A stretch of 64,000 nt of DNA from JACKAQ01 sp020634975 [NCBI: Calditrichia bacterium] (GCA_020634975.1 JACKAQ010000002.1:739635-803634); one strand, 5' to 3'; numbered from the stretch's first letter, positions 19,395-28,402 are shown. A program made the numbers and translations. Notes: a model not told the origin generated them from the sequence alone.

Positions 19395-19414
19395 ATCACA
19401 AAGCCTATTGTGAT
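19395..19414. promoter_or_regulatory. Palindromic operator candidate upstream of paaZ
   Basis: Arms ATCACAA (19395-19401) and TTGTGAT (19408-19414) are perfectly complementary with a six-base centre. The site lies about 85 bases before the paaZ start in the divergent spacer between the solute-binding protein gene and paaZ, so a dimeric repressor or activator could control either side. No matching regulator is identified. Confidence 0.35.
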
Positions 19415-19498
19415 CGTAAAATATGCTTTCCCTTTTAATTTTAACATGGTTAACGTAAATTCTTGACTGTGTTTTCCCAATGTTCAACAGGAGGTTCC

Positions 19499-21562
19499 AT
19501 GAAAATAAAAAGCTATGTGGCAGGTCAATGGGTTCTGGGCAGCGGCGATTTTCGCGATTTTCACCATGCGGTAACCGGTGAAAAAATTGCCGAAGTGAGC
19601 AGCAGCGGCATCGATTTCAAAACGGTTCACGAATTTGGGCGGAAAACCGGCGGCGCGATGCTTCGAAAAATGAGTTTTCACGAACGCGGCCGAATGTTGA
19701 AAGCGTTGGCGATGCACCTGCACGAAAAACGAAAACAATTTTACCCGATTTCGTACATGAGCGGCGCCACCAAAAAAGATACCTGGGTGGATATCGACGG
19801 CGGTATTGGCACGCTGTTCGTTTTCGCCAGCAAAGGTCGACGCGAATTGCCCGACGAGCCCTTTTTTGTCGACGGCAATATGGAGATGTTGTCCAAAAAC
19901 GGCACTTTTGTGGGACGCCATATTTGCGTGCCGTTGGAGGGCACGGCGATTCACATCAACGCATTCAATTTTCCCTGTTGGGGAATGCTGGAAAAACTGG
20001 CGCCAACCCTGCTCGCCGGAATGCCGGCAATAATCAAACCGGCCTCCCAAACTTGTTACATCACCGAAGCTGTTGTAAAAGAAATTATCGATTCCAAAAT
20101 ATTGCCGGAAGGCGCGCTTCAGCTCGTTTGTGGCGGTGTCGGGGATTTGCTGGATCATGTGGATTGCCAGGATGTGGTAACGCTTACCGGCTCTGCAACA
20201 ACCGGTTTGAAACTGCGCACGCTGCCATCGATAGTGCAAAACTCTGTGCGGTTTAATATGGAAGCAGATTCGTTGAATTGCTGTATTTTAGGCAGTGACG
20301 CCACACCCGGAACAGCGGAATTTGACCTGTTTATCAATGAAATTGTCAACGAAATGACCACCAAAACCGGGCAGCGCTGCACCGCCATACGCCGGACAAT
20401 TGTCCCACGCAATTGCACCGCAGCAGTGCTCGACGCGCTTCGTCAACGGCTGGATGAAATGAAAATCGGTGATCCCGCAATTGAAGGCGTAAAGGTTGGC
20501 CCGCTGGTCAGCCGCTCGCAGGTGGATGAGGTTCGCAAAGTTTTGGCGCAGCTCAAAAATGATGCTGAAATCGCTTACGGCGGTGATGAGTCCTTCGAAA
20601 TTGTTGGCGGTGACTCCCAAAAAGGTGCGTTTTTCCCCAACACGGTGCTGTATTGCGATCAGCCGTTGCGCAACACTGCGCCGCACAATCTGGAAGCTTT
20701 TGGCCCGGTAACCACCGTTATGCCATACGATTCCATTGATGAAGCTGTTGAACTGGCAAAAATGGGAAAAGGCAGCCTGGTGGGATCAGTTTTTACCGGA
20801 AGTGACGCCATTGCGCGAGAAGTGGTTTTGGGTACTGCTGCGTATCACGGACGGGTTCACATTGTCAATCAGTTTTGCGCGAAAGAGCAAACCGGTCACG
20901 GCTCGCCATTACCGCACATGGTTCACGGCGGACCGGGACGCGCCGGCGGCGGGGAAGAGCTCGGCGGCATTCGCAGCGTGATGCATTATATGCAACGAAC
21001 CGCCATTCAGGGACATCCGACAACGTTAACGCACATCACCCGTGAATGGATGGCCGGCGCTGCCCAACCGGAAGATCGCATTCACCCATTCCGCAAATAT
21101 TTCGAAGAAATTGAGGTTGGCGACACGCTGACCACCCATCGCCGGACAATTGCAGAAGCGGATATCGTTAATTTTGCCGGCATCAGCGGCGATTATTTTT
21201 ATGCCCACACCGACGCCATCGCGGCAGAGAAACACCACATCTTCAAAAAACGGGTGGCACACGGATATTTTGTGGTTTCTGCGGCTGCGGGGCTGTTTGT
21301 TTATCCGGGCGAGGGTCCGGTGCTGGCCAATTACGGGTTGGAAAATTTGCGATTTATCGAACCGGTTTACATTGGTGATACGATTCATTTAACATTAACC
21401 TGCAAACGAAAAACCGCCAAAGAACAGCGCGAAGATGAGCCGCTAAATGGCGTGGTTGAATGGCATGTGGATGTGTATAATCAGGAATCGGTGGTGGTGG
21501 CAACTTATGATATTTTAACGCTGGTGGCGATGAAAAACCAACCCAAAACAGGTGACAAATAA
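19499..21562 (+). CDS. paaZ: PaaZ-like bifunctional aldehyde dehydrogenase / MaoC-type hydratase
   Basis: 687 residues from ATG 19499, chosen because AGGAGG sits five bases upstream. The N-terminal aldehyde dehydrogenase domain (about 1-520) has the catalytic Glu in RFNMEADSLN and the nucleophile Cys in TGQRCTAIRR. The C-terminal MaoC hot-dog domain has the Asp/His pair in FAGISGDYFYAHTD. Length and order match PaaZ, which opens oxepin-CoA and oxidises the resulting semialdehyde in phenylacetate degradation. No other paa genes are in the window, so the exact substrate here is uncertain; a ring-cleavage semialdehyde is likely. It is the first gene of a three-gene operon. Confidence 0.88.
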   Translation: MKIKSYVAGQWVLGSGDFRDFHHAVTGEKIAEVSSSGIDFKTVHEFGRKTGGAMLRKMSFHERGRMLKALAMHLHEKRKQFYPISYMSGATKKDTWVDIDGGIGTLFVFASKGRRELPDEPFFVDGNMEMLSKNGTFVGRHICVPLEGTAIHINAFNFPCWGMLEKLAPTLLAGMPAIIKPASQTCYITEAVVKEIIDSKILPEGALQLVCGGVGDLLDHVDCQDVVTLTGSATTGLKLRTLPSIVQNSVRFNMEADSLNCCILGSDATPGTAEFDLFINEIVNEMTTKTGQRCTAIRRTIVPRNCTAAVLDALRQRLDEMKIGDPAIEGVKVGPLVSRSQVDEVRKVLAQLKNDAEIAYGGDESFEIVGGDSQKGAFFPNTVLYCDQPLRNTAPHNLEAFGPVTTVMPYDSIDEAVELAKMGKGSLVGSVFTGSDAIAREVVLGTAAYHGRVHIVNQFCAKEQTGHGSPLPHMVHGGPGRAGGGEELGGIRSVMHYMQRTAIQGHPTTLTHITREWMAGAAQPEDRIHPFRKYFEEIEVGDTLTTHRRTIAEADIVNFAGISGDYFYAHTDAIAAEKHHIFKKRVAHGYFVVSAAAGLFVYPGEGPVLANYGLENLRFIEPVYIGDTIHLTLTCKRKTAKEQREDEPLNGVVEWHVDVYNQESVVVATYDILTLVAMKNQPKTGDK

Positions 21563-21566
21563 CACT

Positions 21567-22529
21567 ATGAGTGATGCATTTTTCTGGATTTTAATCTTCA
21601 TTTTGAGTTTGGCAGTTTTAATTAAAGCATCGGATTATTTTACGCAATCGGCAGAGCAAATTGGGCTAAATCTTGGTATTCCACAATATGTGATTGGTGT
21701 AACCATCGTTTCTATCGGCACATCGCTGCCGGAGCTTATATCCTCCGTGTTGGCTGTCACCAAAGGTGTTCCGGAAGTTGTTGCCGGAAATGTGGTTGGT
21801 TCAAATATCGCCAATATTTTTCTGATACTGGCTTGCGGCGCCATTTTTAGCAAACAACGGCTGCGGGTCGAAAAAAGTTTGCTGCCGGTTGATTTGCCGC
21901 TGTTAATCGGCTCTGCATTGTTTTTAGGTATCACCGTTTACGACGATCACGAATTTACTTTTGGTGAAGCGGTGCTCTTTTTAATCGCGAATGTTGTGTT
22001 TATCGCCTACAATGTTTTCGAAAACCGCCAACGCGGAAATCGAAAAGTGGATGAATTGAATCAGCGCAAAACCTTCAACGGTGAGATCGGTAAACAATTG
22101 TTAATACTGGTTATAAGCGGTGTGTTTATCTATTTTGGCGCAAAATATACGATCGATTCGATTATCAAAATTTCAGAAATTCTGCAAATTGCAACCGGCG
22201 TGATTGCCGTAACCGCCGTGGCTTTGGGCACCTCGCTGCCGGAGCTTGCCGTCACCTACAGCGCCGCACGAAAAGGCAATGGTGGGATCGTGATTGGTAA
22301 TGTGCTCGGGTCGAATGTTTTCAATACTTTTATGGTAATGGGTATTCCCGGATTAATGGCGACACTGCCATTTCCCGATTCGTTGATCAACCCCGGGTTG
22401 ATTATTATGATTGTTGCAACCGCACTATTTTTGGTAGTCACAGTTGACCGGGAAATCAGTCGTTGGGAAGGCATGTTTTTTGTGCTGATTTATATTTATT
22501 TTATCGGAAAATCATTTGGATTGATGTAA
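21567..22529 (+). CDS. Ca2+:cation antiporter family (YrbG-like) membrane protein
   Basis: About 320 residues with ten predicted helices in two inverted halves. Both alpha-repeats are clear: GTSLPELISSVLAVTKG with GNVVGSNIANIF in the first half and GTSLPELAVTYSAARKG with GNVLGSNVFNTF in the second. These carry the ion-binding acidic residues of the CaCA superfamily. ATG 21567 is preferred to the GTG at 21552, which overlaps the paaZ stop; AGGTGA lies ahead. The function is exchange of Ca2+ (or another cation) for Na+ or H+ across the inner membrane. Its tie to PaaZ and the FAH-family protein is unclear. Confidence 0.9.
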   Translation: MSDAFFWILIFILSLAVLIKASDYFTQSAEQIGLNLGIPQYVIGVTIVSIGTSLPELISSVLAVTKGVPEVVAGNVVGSNIANIFLILACGAIFSKQRLRVEKSLLPVDLPLLIGSALFLGITVYDDHEFTFGEAVLFLIANVVFIAYNVFENRQRGNRKVDELNQRKTFNGEIGKQLLILVISGVFIYFGAKYTIDSIIKISEILQIATGVIAVTAVALGTSLPELAVTYSAARKGNGGIVIGNVLGSNVFNTFMVMGIPGLMATLPFPDSLINPGLIIMIVATALFLVVTVDREISRWEGMFFVLIYIYFIGKSFGLM

Positions 22530-22543
22530 CAAGAAGGAGCAAA

Positions 22544-23206
22544 ATGGCAAACGTTTACATTCCAGAAACCGGCGAGACGATCGCCGTTCATTCCATTTTT
22601 TGTATTGGCCGAAATTACGCTGAACACGCCAAAGAGTTGAATAATCCGGTGCCGTCCGAACCGATTATTTTTACGAAGCCACCCAGTTCAGTCATTCACA
22701 GCGGTGAAAAAATTGTGTTACCGCCGCAAAGTAAAGCCGTTCATCACGAGGTTGAAACGGTGGTGTTGATCGGGAAAACCGGCAAAAATATCCCGGAATC
22801 TGATGCGATGAATTTCATCAAAGCCTACGGTATCGGCATCGATGTGACCGCGCGCGATGTTCAGAGCCGTGCCAAAGAAAAAGGGCATCCCTGGGCAGTC
22901 GCAAAAGGATTCGACACATTCGCACCGCTGAGCGATTTTGTTCCCGCCAGCAATATTGCGGATGCTGCAGATATCAGCCTGCACCTTTCCGTAAACGATG
23001 AGCGTCGCCAAACCGGCAACAGCAAGGATATGCTTTTCCCGATTCCCAGGTTAATTGCATATTTGTCCAACATTTTTACGCTCAATCCCGGCGATCTGAT
23101 TTTTACCGGAACACCGGAAGGTGTTGGCTTGCTCAACGAAGGCGATGAATTGGTTGCAGTGTTGGGTGATAATCTGGCAACGTTGAGAGTATCTGTCGTT
23201 CGCTGA
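22544..23206 (+). CDS. Fumarylacetoacetate hydrolase family protein
   Basis: 220 residues from ATG 22544, preceded by AAGAAGGAGC. It is a compact FAH-domain protein: FCIGRNYAEHAKELNN near the start, metal-binding HHEVETVVLIG (Glu/Glu), GIGIDVTARDVQ, KGFDTFAPL and the closing FTGTPEGVGLLNEGD. The length matches the short acylpyruvase/isomerase group (YcgM/FAHD1-like) rather than true FAH. Such enzymes hydrolyse or decarboxylate 2-oxo-dicarboxylic products of ring cleavage or oxaloacetate. Together with PaaZ it supports a role in aromatic or 2-oxoacid catabolism. Confidence 0.88.
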   Translation: MANVYIPETGETIAVHSIFCIGRNYAEHAKELNNPVPSEPIIFTKPPSSVIHSGEKIVLPPQSKAVHHEVETVVLIGKTGKNIPESDAMNFIKAYGIGIDVTARDVQSRAKEKGHPWAVAKGFDTFAPLSDFVPASNIADAADISLHLSVNDERRQTGNSKDMLFPIPRLIAYLSNIFTLNPGDLIFTGTPEGVGLLNEGDELVAVLGDNLATLRVSVVR

Positions 23207-23213
23207 ATCGAAT

Positions 23214-23253
23214 AAAAAAGCCGCCGATACCTTCCCGGCAACGACGGCTTTTT
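23214..23253. terminator. Bidirectional rho-independent terminator
   Basis: A-run plus GCCG (23215-23223) pairs with CGGC plus T-run (23245-23253), giving a stem bordered by A and T tracts on opposite sides. It begins eight bases after the FAH-family stop and about 28 bases beyond the end of the convergent integrase-like gene, so it can end transcription from both. Confidence 0.85.
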
Positions 23254-23280
23254 GACGAACGAGCTACGTGGATTTTATTT

Positions 23281-24177
23281 TCAAGCTGCAACTGTAACCA
23301 ATCGCATATTGGTTTGGCGATTGGATGATATTTTTTCCATTGCCGGTTTAGCGGCTGTTTTCCGCATTTTTTCTTCCAGCAATTTTGCGGTTTGACGTAA
23401 CACGCTAAACAATTGTTCCTGCTCAACTTCGATATCGCATTGTTGCAAAATTTCACTCAAAATTTTTTGGGCGCTTTTCGTCGTGATTGGGCTATTTGCT
23501 GTTTTGCCACTGGCTTTGCAGAAGAGAAACGCGGAAGATTGGTTGCGGTTTTCCAGATAAAAATTGAGAAAATGCAGCGTTTCCGTTGCCAAATAGATTC
23601 GCCGGACGGCTTTTCCCTTGCCAACAATATTTACAAAAATACCGGATTCATCTTCACCAAAATCGCCGCAAGGCAAAGTTTTGCCAGCCTTTGCACTCAC
23701 CCGTATCGCCAATGCTTCGGTTAAAGAAATATCTGTCGTGAGCAGCAAAAACATCAACGCGGTATCCCGACGTTCACGGTTCGAGCCAACATTGAATACC
23801 AGAAATTTCCGTAGACTACTCGTTTCTTTATCTGTCAGTCCACCCGGTGTAATATTAAAATTTGACGGAAGTTGAATATTTTCATTGATTTGTGGCGCCA
23901 CGGCATATCCGCTGGCTTCAAGATATTTCAAAAAATATTTCAACGTCAGCAGATAGTCTGTGTTTTTTGATTCGCACCGTTCGATACCTGTTGGCGTAAT
24001 TCGCCATAAGTTCATTTTTTCGGCTCGCTTAACGGCGTTCACGTCAATGTCATTTAAACGCTCAACCTGCAGGTTTTTGTAAACCACTGGCAATTGATCG
24101 ATGCAGTTTCCAATAATTGAAGCGGCAAATCTGCTGCTTTCCAAATATTCCCGAAACGGTGCGATCAATTCATGCAT
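23281..24177 (-). CDS. Tyrosine-recombinase-like protein lacking catalytic residues
   Basis: 298 residues from ATG 24177, with AAAGGAG seven bases ahead. An N-terminal SAM-like core-binding region (about 1-110) precedes an integrase-type fold: LTDKETSSLRKFL, RRDTALMFLLLTTDISLTEA, IVGKGKAVRRIYLATETLHF and ITTKSAQKILSEILQQCDI are all in the order of XerC/XerD. The active site is degraded. The first catalytic Arg (TGLRxSE) is Ser here, the Lys of VGKGK remains, the HxxR box reads SVLR followed by Gln, and no Tyr nucleophile is present near the basic C-terminus (MRKTAAKPAMEKI). It probably binds DNA without recombining it. No att sites or phage genes surround it. Confidence 0.75.
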   Translation of the reverse strand: MHELIAPFREYLESSRFAASIIGNCIDQLPVVYKNLQVERLNDIDVNAVKRAEKMNLWRITPTGIERCESKNTDYLLTLKYFLKYLEASGYAVAPQINENIQLPSNFNITPGGLTDKETSSLRKFLVFNVGSNRERRDTALMFLLLTTDISLTEALAIRVSAKAGKTLPCGDFGEDESGIFVNIVGKGKAVRRIYLATETLHFLNFYLENRNQSSAFLFCKASGKTANSPITTKSAQKILSEILQQCDIEVEQEQLFSVLRQTAKLLEEKMRKTAAKPAMEKISSNRQTNMRLVTVAA

Positions 24178-24322
24178 TGGCAAACTCCTTTTATGTTAAA
24201 AATGGTAAATATCAAAACGGTATTTTTGCGAACCTTTTCTATAAATTGTGGTAAAAGCTGATGAATATTGTTATTATTGAACTTATGTTTTTTTCGGCGA
24301 AACGAGTCATTTTGACAAAAAC

Positions 24323-24340
24323 AGTGAACTATCGTTCACT
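24323..24340. promoter_or_regulatory. Palindromic operator in divergent spacer
   Basis: AGTGAAC (24323-24329), TATC, GTTCACT (24334-24340) form a perfect 7-bp inverted repeat. TTGACA lies at 24312-24317 and the T/A-rich TATATATTAA immediately follows. The site is central to the 266-base spacer between the minus-strand integrase-like gene and the plus-strand thioredoxin gene, placing it to regulate either. A dimeric regulator is expected. The integrase-like protein itself is one candidate, with no direct evidence. Confidence 0.45.
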
Positions 24341-24443
24341 TATATATTAAGCTAAAAATCGATTTTAGTCAAGAAAAAAATGCAAAAAATATATACTTGT
24401 GTGCACTACTTTTAAATTCAATATTTGAACAGGGTTATCGGTT

Positions 24444-25130
24444 ATGATTCGAAAAATTTGGACAATCGTGTTGGCTGTATTACTCGTGAACAGCGCAACA
24501 ATGTGGGGTGGGGAAGTCGCTTTGGATGGCGCAGAAGTGGGGAAATGGACGATGGATTATCAGGCGGCAGTGAACCTCGCAAAAGAGAAAAAATTGCCGC
24601 TGCTGCTCAATTTCACCGGATCAGATTGGTGCAGTTGGTGCATTTTGATGGAGCGAAATGTTTTTTCGAAAACGCAATGGCAAAATTATGCCAAAGAAAA
24701 TGTCGTGATGGTCACGCTCGATTTTCCCAAAAACACATCAAAGGTGCCCCAAAAATACGCACAACGCAATTACGACTTACAGGCAAAATTTGGTGTTCAG
24801 GGCTATCCGACGTTCATTATTTTGGATGAGGATGGCGAAACAGTGATCGGGCAGCTTGGTGCCGCCAGAAATCCGTCTCCGGAATGGTTTATCGATCAGC
24901 TCGAAGGCATAACAATGTTCCGGGAAAGTGCGTTGGAACGAAAAGCGAAATCGCTCTCCGGTGAAAAGGTTAAAGCATTTAACGAGGTTGTAAGTGCATA
25001 TAATTCAACGATTTCCGATTTTGACAATTGGCTAAATACCGGACCGACCAAAACTGAAGAGAACATCCAGATTTACCAGGCTTTTCTCAATAAAATTGAA
25101 GCGCTAAAATCCAAAATTGCAACATTTTAA
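24444..25130 (+). CDS. Periplasmic thioredoxin-like protein (CSWC active site)
   Basis: 228 residues. Signal peptide (IVLAVLLVNSATMWGG) is followed by a thioredoxin fold of the Thioredoxin_7/DUF255-like type: YQAAVNLAKEKKLPLLLNFT, redox motif SDWCSWCILME (CxxC) at about residue 57, and the cis-Pro region FGVQGYPTFIILDEDG. A helical C-terminal extension of about 75 residues carries no known motif. It likely acts as an envelope disulfide reductase or oxidase. It is transcribed alone, divergently from the integrase-like gene. Confidence 0.85.
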   Translation: MIRKIWTIVLAVLLVNSATMWGGEVALDGAEVGKWTMDYQAAVNLAKEKKLPLLLNFTGSDWCSWCILMERNVFSKTQWQNYAKENVVMVTLDFPKNTSKVPQKYAQRNYDLQAKFGVQGYPTFIILDEDGETVIGQLGAARNPSPEWFIDQLEGITMFRESALERKAKSLSGEKVKAFNEVVSAYNSTISDFDNWLNTGPTKTEENIQIYQAFLNKIEALKSKIATF

Positions 25131-25134
25131 ACAA

Positions 25135-25156
25135 TGGGCGAACCGGAGTTCGCCCA
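25135..25156. terminator. Hairpin between convergent genes
   Basis: TGGGCGAAC (25135-25143) and GTTCGCCCA (25148-25156) pair perfectly around a CGGA tetraloop. It sits between the ends of the thioredoxin and ROK kinase genes. No long U-run follows on either strand, so termination strength is uncertain. Confidence 0.6.
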
Positions 25157-25178
25157 AAGAGTTAAGCTTCAAACACAA

Positions 25179-26117
25179 TTATAATCCCATTTGGGACATG
25201 CCAAAAGCCGCAGCACCCAACATGCCGGCTTTATTTCCCAACTGAGCGCGCACGATTTCCAAATTGCGCGTGCCCGGTTTGATGGCAATCAGCTGCACGT
25301 TTCGGGAAATTTTTTCGACAAACCAATCACCCGCTTCGCTGACACCGCCGCCAACAATAATCATCTCCGGATTGAAAATATTAACCAGATTGGAAATTCC
25401 CACCGCAACCAGTTTGATTTCATCGTTTATCACCTGCACTGCGTCCTGCTCGTTGTTACCGTATGCAGAAAAAATATCCAATGTGCTGTCCACCTGTTTA
25501 GCAGGATTCAACATATTGTAATTATTGATCATAGCTGTGGCAGATGCGTATTTTTCCCAACAGCCGTAACCACCGCATCGGCAAGGGATGCCATTGTAAC
25601 AAATGCTCATATGCCCGATTTCTGAACCGGCATAATTGCTGCCGCGAAACAGCTCACCGTTTAAAATAATACCGCCGCCGATGCCTGTGCCTAACGTTAG
25701 ACAAACGATATCTTTTTTACCAACACCGGCGCCAAATTTGGCTTCGCCAAAAGCCATCAGGTTGGCATCGTTATCCACCCAAACCGGAATATTCAGCCGC
25801 TTTTCGAGCTCCGCCTTGATTGGCACATCATCCCAAAACTTAAAATTTGGTGAGTTACCGGTTAAATGCCCGCGTTCGACATCAACGGTGCCGGGCGTTC
25901 CCATTCCCATGCATTTAATGTTGAAATTGTTTTTTTCGGCGAAATCCATCGCCTCTAACGCAGCGGATGCGAGATCATCCAATATCACGCTATCCGTCTG
26001 ATCGGCACGGGTAAATCGTTTGAATTCGCGCAAAATTTTTCCGTCTCCGGAACAAATACCATATTTAATTGAGGTTCCGCCTAAATCTACGCCTAGCGCA
26101 TATGTTTTATTGCTCAT
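25179..26117 (-). CDS. ROK-family sugar kinase (glucokinase-like)
   Basis: 312 residues. The N-terminal phosphate-binding loop is LGVDLGGTSIKYG. GMGTPGTVDVERG, WVDNDANLMAFGEAKFGAG (catalytic Asp in the DND motif) and LGTGIGGGIILNG follow. The ROK zinc site is the HMSICYNG...CRCGGYGCWE segment (His plus three Cys). This fits glucokinase or N-acetylglucosamine kinase; the two cannot be told apart here. Nearby GH20 and glucan-degrading genes are consistent with phosphorylating glucose or GlcNAc after uptake. Confidence 0.9.
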   Translation of the reverse strand: MSNKTYALGVDLGGTSIKYGICSGDGKILREFKRFTRADQTDSVILDDLASAALEAMDFAEKNNFNIKCMGMGTPGTVDVERGHLTGNSPNFKFWDDVPIKAELEKRLNIPVWVDNDANLMAFGEAKFGAGVGKKDIVCLTLGTGIGGGIILNGELFRGSNYAGSEIGHMSICYNGIPCRCGGYGCWEKYASATAMINNYNMLNPAKQVDSTLDIFSAYGNNEQDAVQVINDEIKLVAVGISNLVNIFNPEMIIVGGGVSEAGDWFVEKISRNVQLIAIKPGTRNLEIVRAQLGNKAGMLGAAAFGMSQMGL

Positions 26118-26290
26118 AAATTAACCTGTTGTTGTGTTGTTAAAAAATATTTCATCCGATACAAATATTCAGGGATACTATTAATATACTAAATTCATAT
26201 CAAAAAGCTATTGCAGAAGAATGTCTTAATTGGTTAACTTTTCGGGACTTAATCATAGTGAAATAGCAGCGCATCAAAAAGGGGGCTAAT

Positions 26291-28402
26291 GTGCGCAACA
26301 AAAATGACCAACCGTTGGAAAATTTATTCGACCGGCTTTCCCGCCAATTTGTGAATGCGACTGACGCTGAATGGCGTTCGGCTGCCGAGAAATTGCTGAA
26401 AGGTAAATCGTTCGAAAAAACGTTGATCTCCCGGACCATTGAGAACATTTCACTATCACCTATTTACGGTGCAAGTGATGTGCCGGAAACATTCCCAAAC
26501 GCAAATCCGGGTGAATTTCCATTCCAGCGTGGTGCAACGGCCGGTGGATTTTTTAATCGCAATTGGCAAATTGCCCAGGAAATCCGGGCGAATTCCCCCC
26601 GAACATTTAATTCGATGCTGAAAAACGATCTCAGTCGCGGACAAAATGTCATCCATTTGCCGCTGGATTTCGCTACCCGTTCCGCGATGGATCCGGATAA
26701 AGTTGCATCCGCAGAAAACGCCGTTCCGGTCAGCCGATTGGACGATTTTTCAGCCGCAATTGATGGCGTTGATTGCAGCAAAATACCGTTTCACATTTAC
26801 TGCGGCGTATCCAATATCTTTATTTCTGCAATTATTGCAGCAGAATTTGAAAAACACCATCGCAATATTGCAGAACTTACAGGAAATATTGCCGCAGACC
26901 CGATCGGCGAACTGGCAACCACCGGACAACTACCAACCAGCCTGAATAATTTATACAACGAAATTGCATCGGCTGGGAAATTTTTTGCCGAACACCGGGC
27001 AAATGTTCGCAGTTGGATGATTTGCGCGGACAAATACCACAATGCCGGCGCGGATACCGTTCAGGAAATCGCCGTTGCGCTGGCAACCGGAGCAGAATAT
27101 CTGCGAGCGATGCTCGAACGCGGCTTTTCTGCCGACGCAGCGATCCGGCAAATTACTTTCCAGATTGCCATCGGCGGACAATTTTTTATGGAAGTAGCCA
27201 AATTGCGAACGCTGCGGATGCTGTGGGGCAACATCGCCCGCGCATTCGGCGTTTCTGAAACCGCGATGGAAATGAACATTCACGCGGTTACCAGCCAATG
27301 GAACAAAACCCGATACGACGCGCATGTGAACATGCTCCGCGCAACCACTGAAGCGATGGCAGCAATTTTTGGTGGCTGCAACAGCCTGCAAGTTGCGCCA
27401 TATGATGAGTTGCTGCGCGAGCCGGATGATTTTTCCCGGCGAATAGCCCGGAATATCCAACTCATTTTGCGCGACGAAAGCCATCTCGATGCCGTAATCG
27501 ATCCGGCCGGCGGCGCGTGGTATATCGAAAAATTGAGCGATGAACTTGCCACCGCAGCCTGGCAAAAATTTCGCCAAATTGAGAAATCAGGTGGGATAAT
27601 CGAAGTTTTAGAAACCAGCAGTTTACAACAGGAAATCGAAAAAACCGCCACTGAACGCGCCAATCGATTGGCAACCGGAAAAGACCGTTTGGTCGGCACA
27701 ACCCGTTATGCCAACGCCAAAGAGACCGTGGAATTTTTCGAAGCGGACACAAACAGATCAATTATTGAGCACAGAAAAGCTACACTCGATAAAAACCATA
27801 ATGTGGGAATGCAGGTTCAAATTGACCAATCGCGACCGATTGAATCGCTGATGAGAGCTGCCCAAAACGGTGCAACGATCGGGCAAATGCGCGAAGCTAT
27901 CCGGGAATCGGATGATGCGTTTCCGCGTGCCAAACCGTTGCAAATACATCGCGCAGCAGAAGCTTTTGAATTCCTGCGATTGGCAGTTGAGCGTTATTCT
28001 GGAAAACAGGAATATCCGCCGAAAGTATTGCTGCTAAATTTCGGTGAGCTTTCCGAATACAAACCGAGAGCCGATTTTGCGCGGGGATTTCTGGAAGTTG
28101 CAGGATTACAAGTTACTGATTCTGCTGCGGTTACATCCGTTGAAAATTCAATTGGCGAGATCGCAGAATCACAGCCGAAAATAGTGGTTTTCTGCGCAAG
28201 CGACGAACGATATCCCGATTTTGTGGCAGAACTGACGACATCGCTGAAGGCGCAACATCCCGCAACCGTGGTTGCGCTGGCAGGTTATCCGCAGGAGCAC
28301 ATCGAAAGTTTCAGTGCTGCGGGCGTTGACGAATTTATCCACATCCGCAGCAATATTGTGGCAACGCTTAGTTCGTTACTGGAAAAATCGGGCATTATTT
28401 GA
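26291..28402 (+). CDS. mutA: Methylmalonyl-CoA mutase small (beta) subunit
   Basis: 703 residues from GTG 26291. The TIM-barrel domain (about 40-560) has LSPIYGASDVPETFPNANPG, FPFQRGATAGGFFNRNWQIA, GGQFFMEVAKLRTLRMLWGN and DPAGGAWYIEKLSDELA. The C-terminal cobalamin-binding-like domain (about 575-700) lacks the DxHxxG that holds B12 (LLNFGELSEYKPRADFARGF instead), which marks the non-catalytic small subunit of the heterodimeric enzyme. The active partner MutB is normally encoded directly downstream; here the next gene is a convergent GH20, so the pair is split or the partner is elsewhere. Confidence 0.88.
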   Translation: MRNKNDQPLENLFDRLSRQFVNATDAEWRSAAEKLLKGKSFEKTLISRTIENISLSPIYGASDVPETFPNANPGEFPFQRGATAGGFFNRNWQIAQEIRANSPRTFNSMLKNDLSRGQNVIHLPLDFATRSAMDPDKVASAENAVPVSRLDDFSAAIDGVDCSKIPFHIYCGVSNIFISAIIAAEFEKHHRNIAELTGNIAADPIGELATTGQLPTSLNNLYNEIASAGKFFAEHRANVRSWMICADKYHNAGADTVQEIAVALATGAEYLRAMLERGFSADAAIRQITFQIAIGGQFFMEVAKLRTLRMLWGNIARAFGVSETAMEMNIHAVTSQWNKTRYDAHVNMLRATTEAMAAIFGGCNSLQVAPYDELLREPDDFSRRIARNIQLILRDESHLDAVIDPAGGAWYIEKLSDELATAAWQKFRQIEKSGGIIEVLETSSLQQEIEKTATERANRLATGKDRLVGTTRYANAKETVEFFEADTNRSIIEHRKATLDKNHNVGMQVQIDQSRPIESLMRAAQNGATIGQMREAIRESDDAFPRAKPLQIHRAAEAFEFLRLAVERYSGKQEYPPKVLLLNFGELSEYKPRADFARGFLEVAGLQVTDSAAVTSVENSIGEIAESQPKIVVFCASDERYPDFVAELTTSLKAQHPATVVALAGYPQEHIESFSAAGVDEFIHIRSNIVATLSSLLEKSGII

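Noticed and set aside
19395-19414. CRP-binding site
   Set aside because: The half-sites are TCACAA...TTGTGA, the inverse of the CRP order TGTGA-N6-TCACA, so CRP is not supported.
23281-24177. Active phage or integron integrase
   Set aside because: Catalytic Arg, His and Tyr are missing and no attachment repeats or phage genes are nearby.
24425-24829. Alternative frame over the thioredoxin-like gene
   Set aside because: The frame at 24444 carries a signal peptide and CSWC motif; this one does not.
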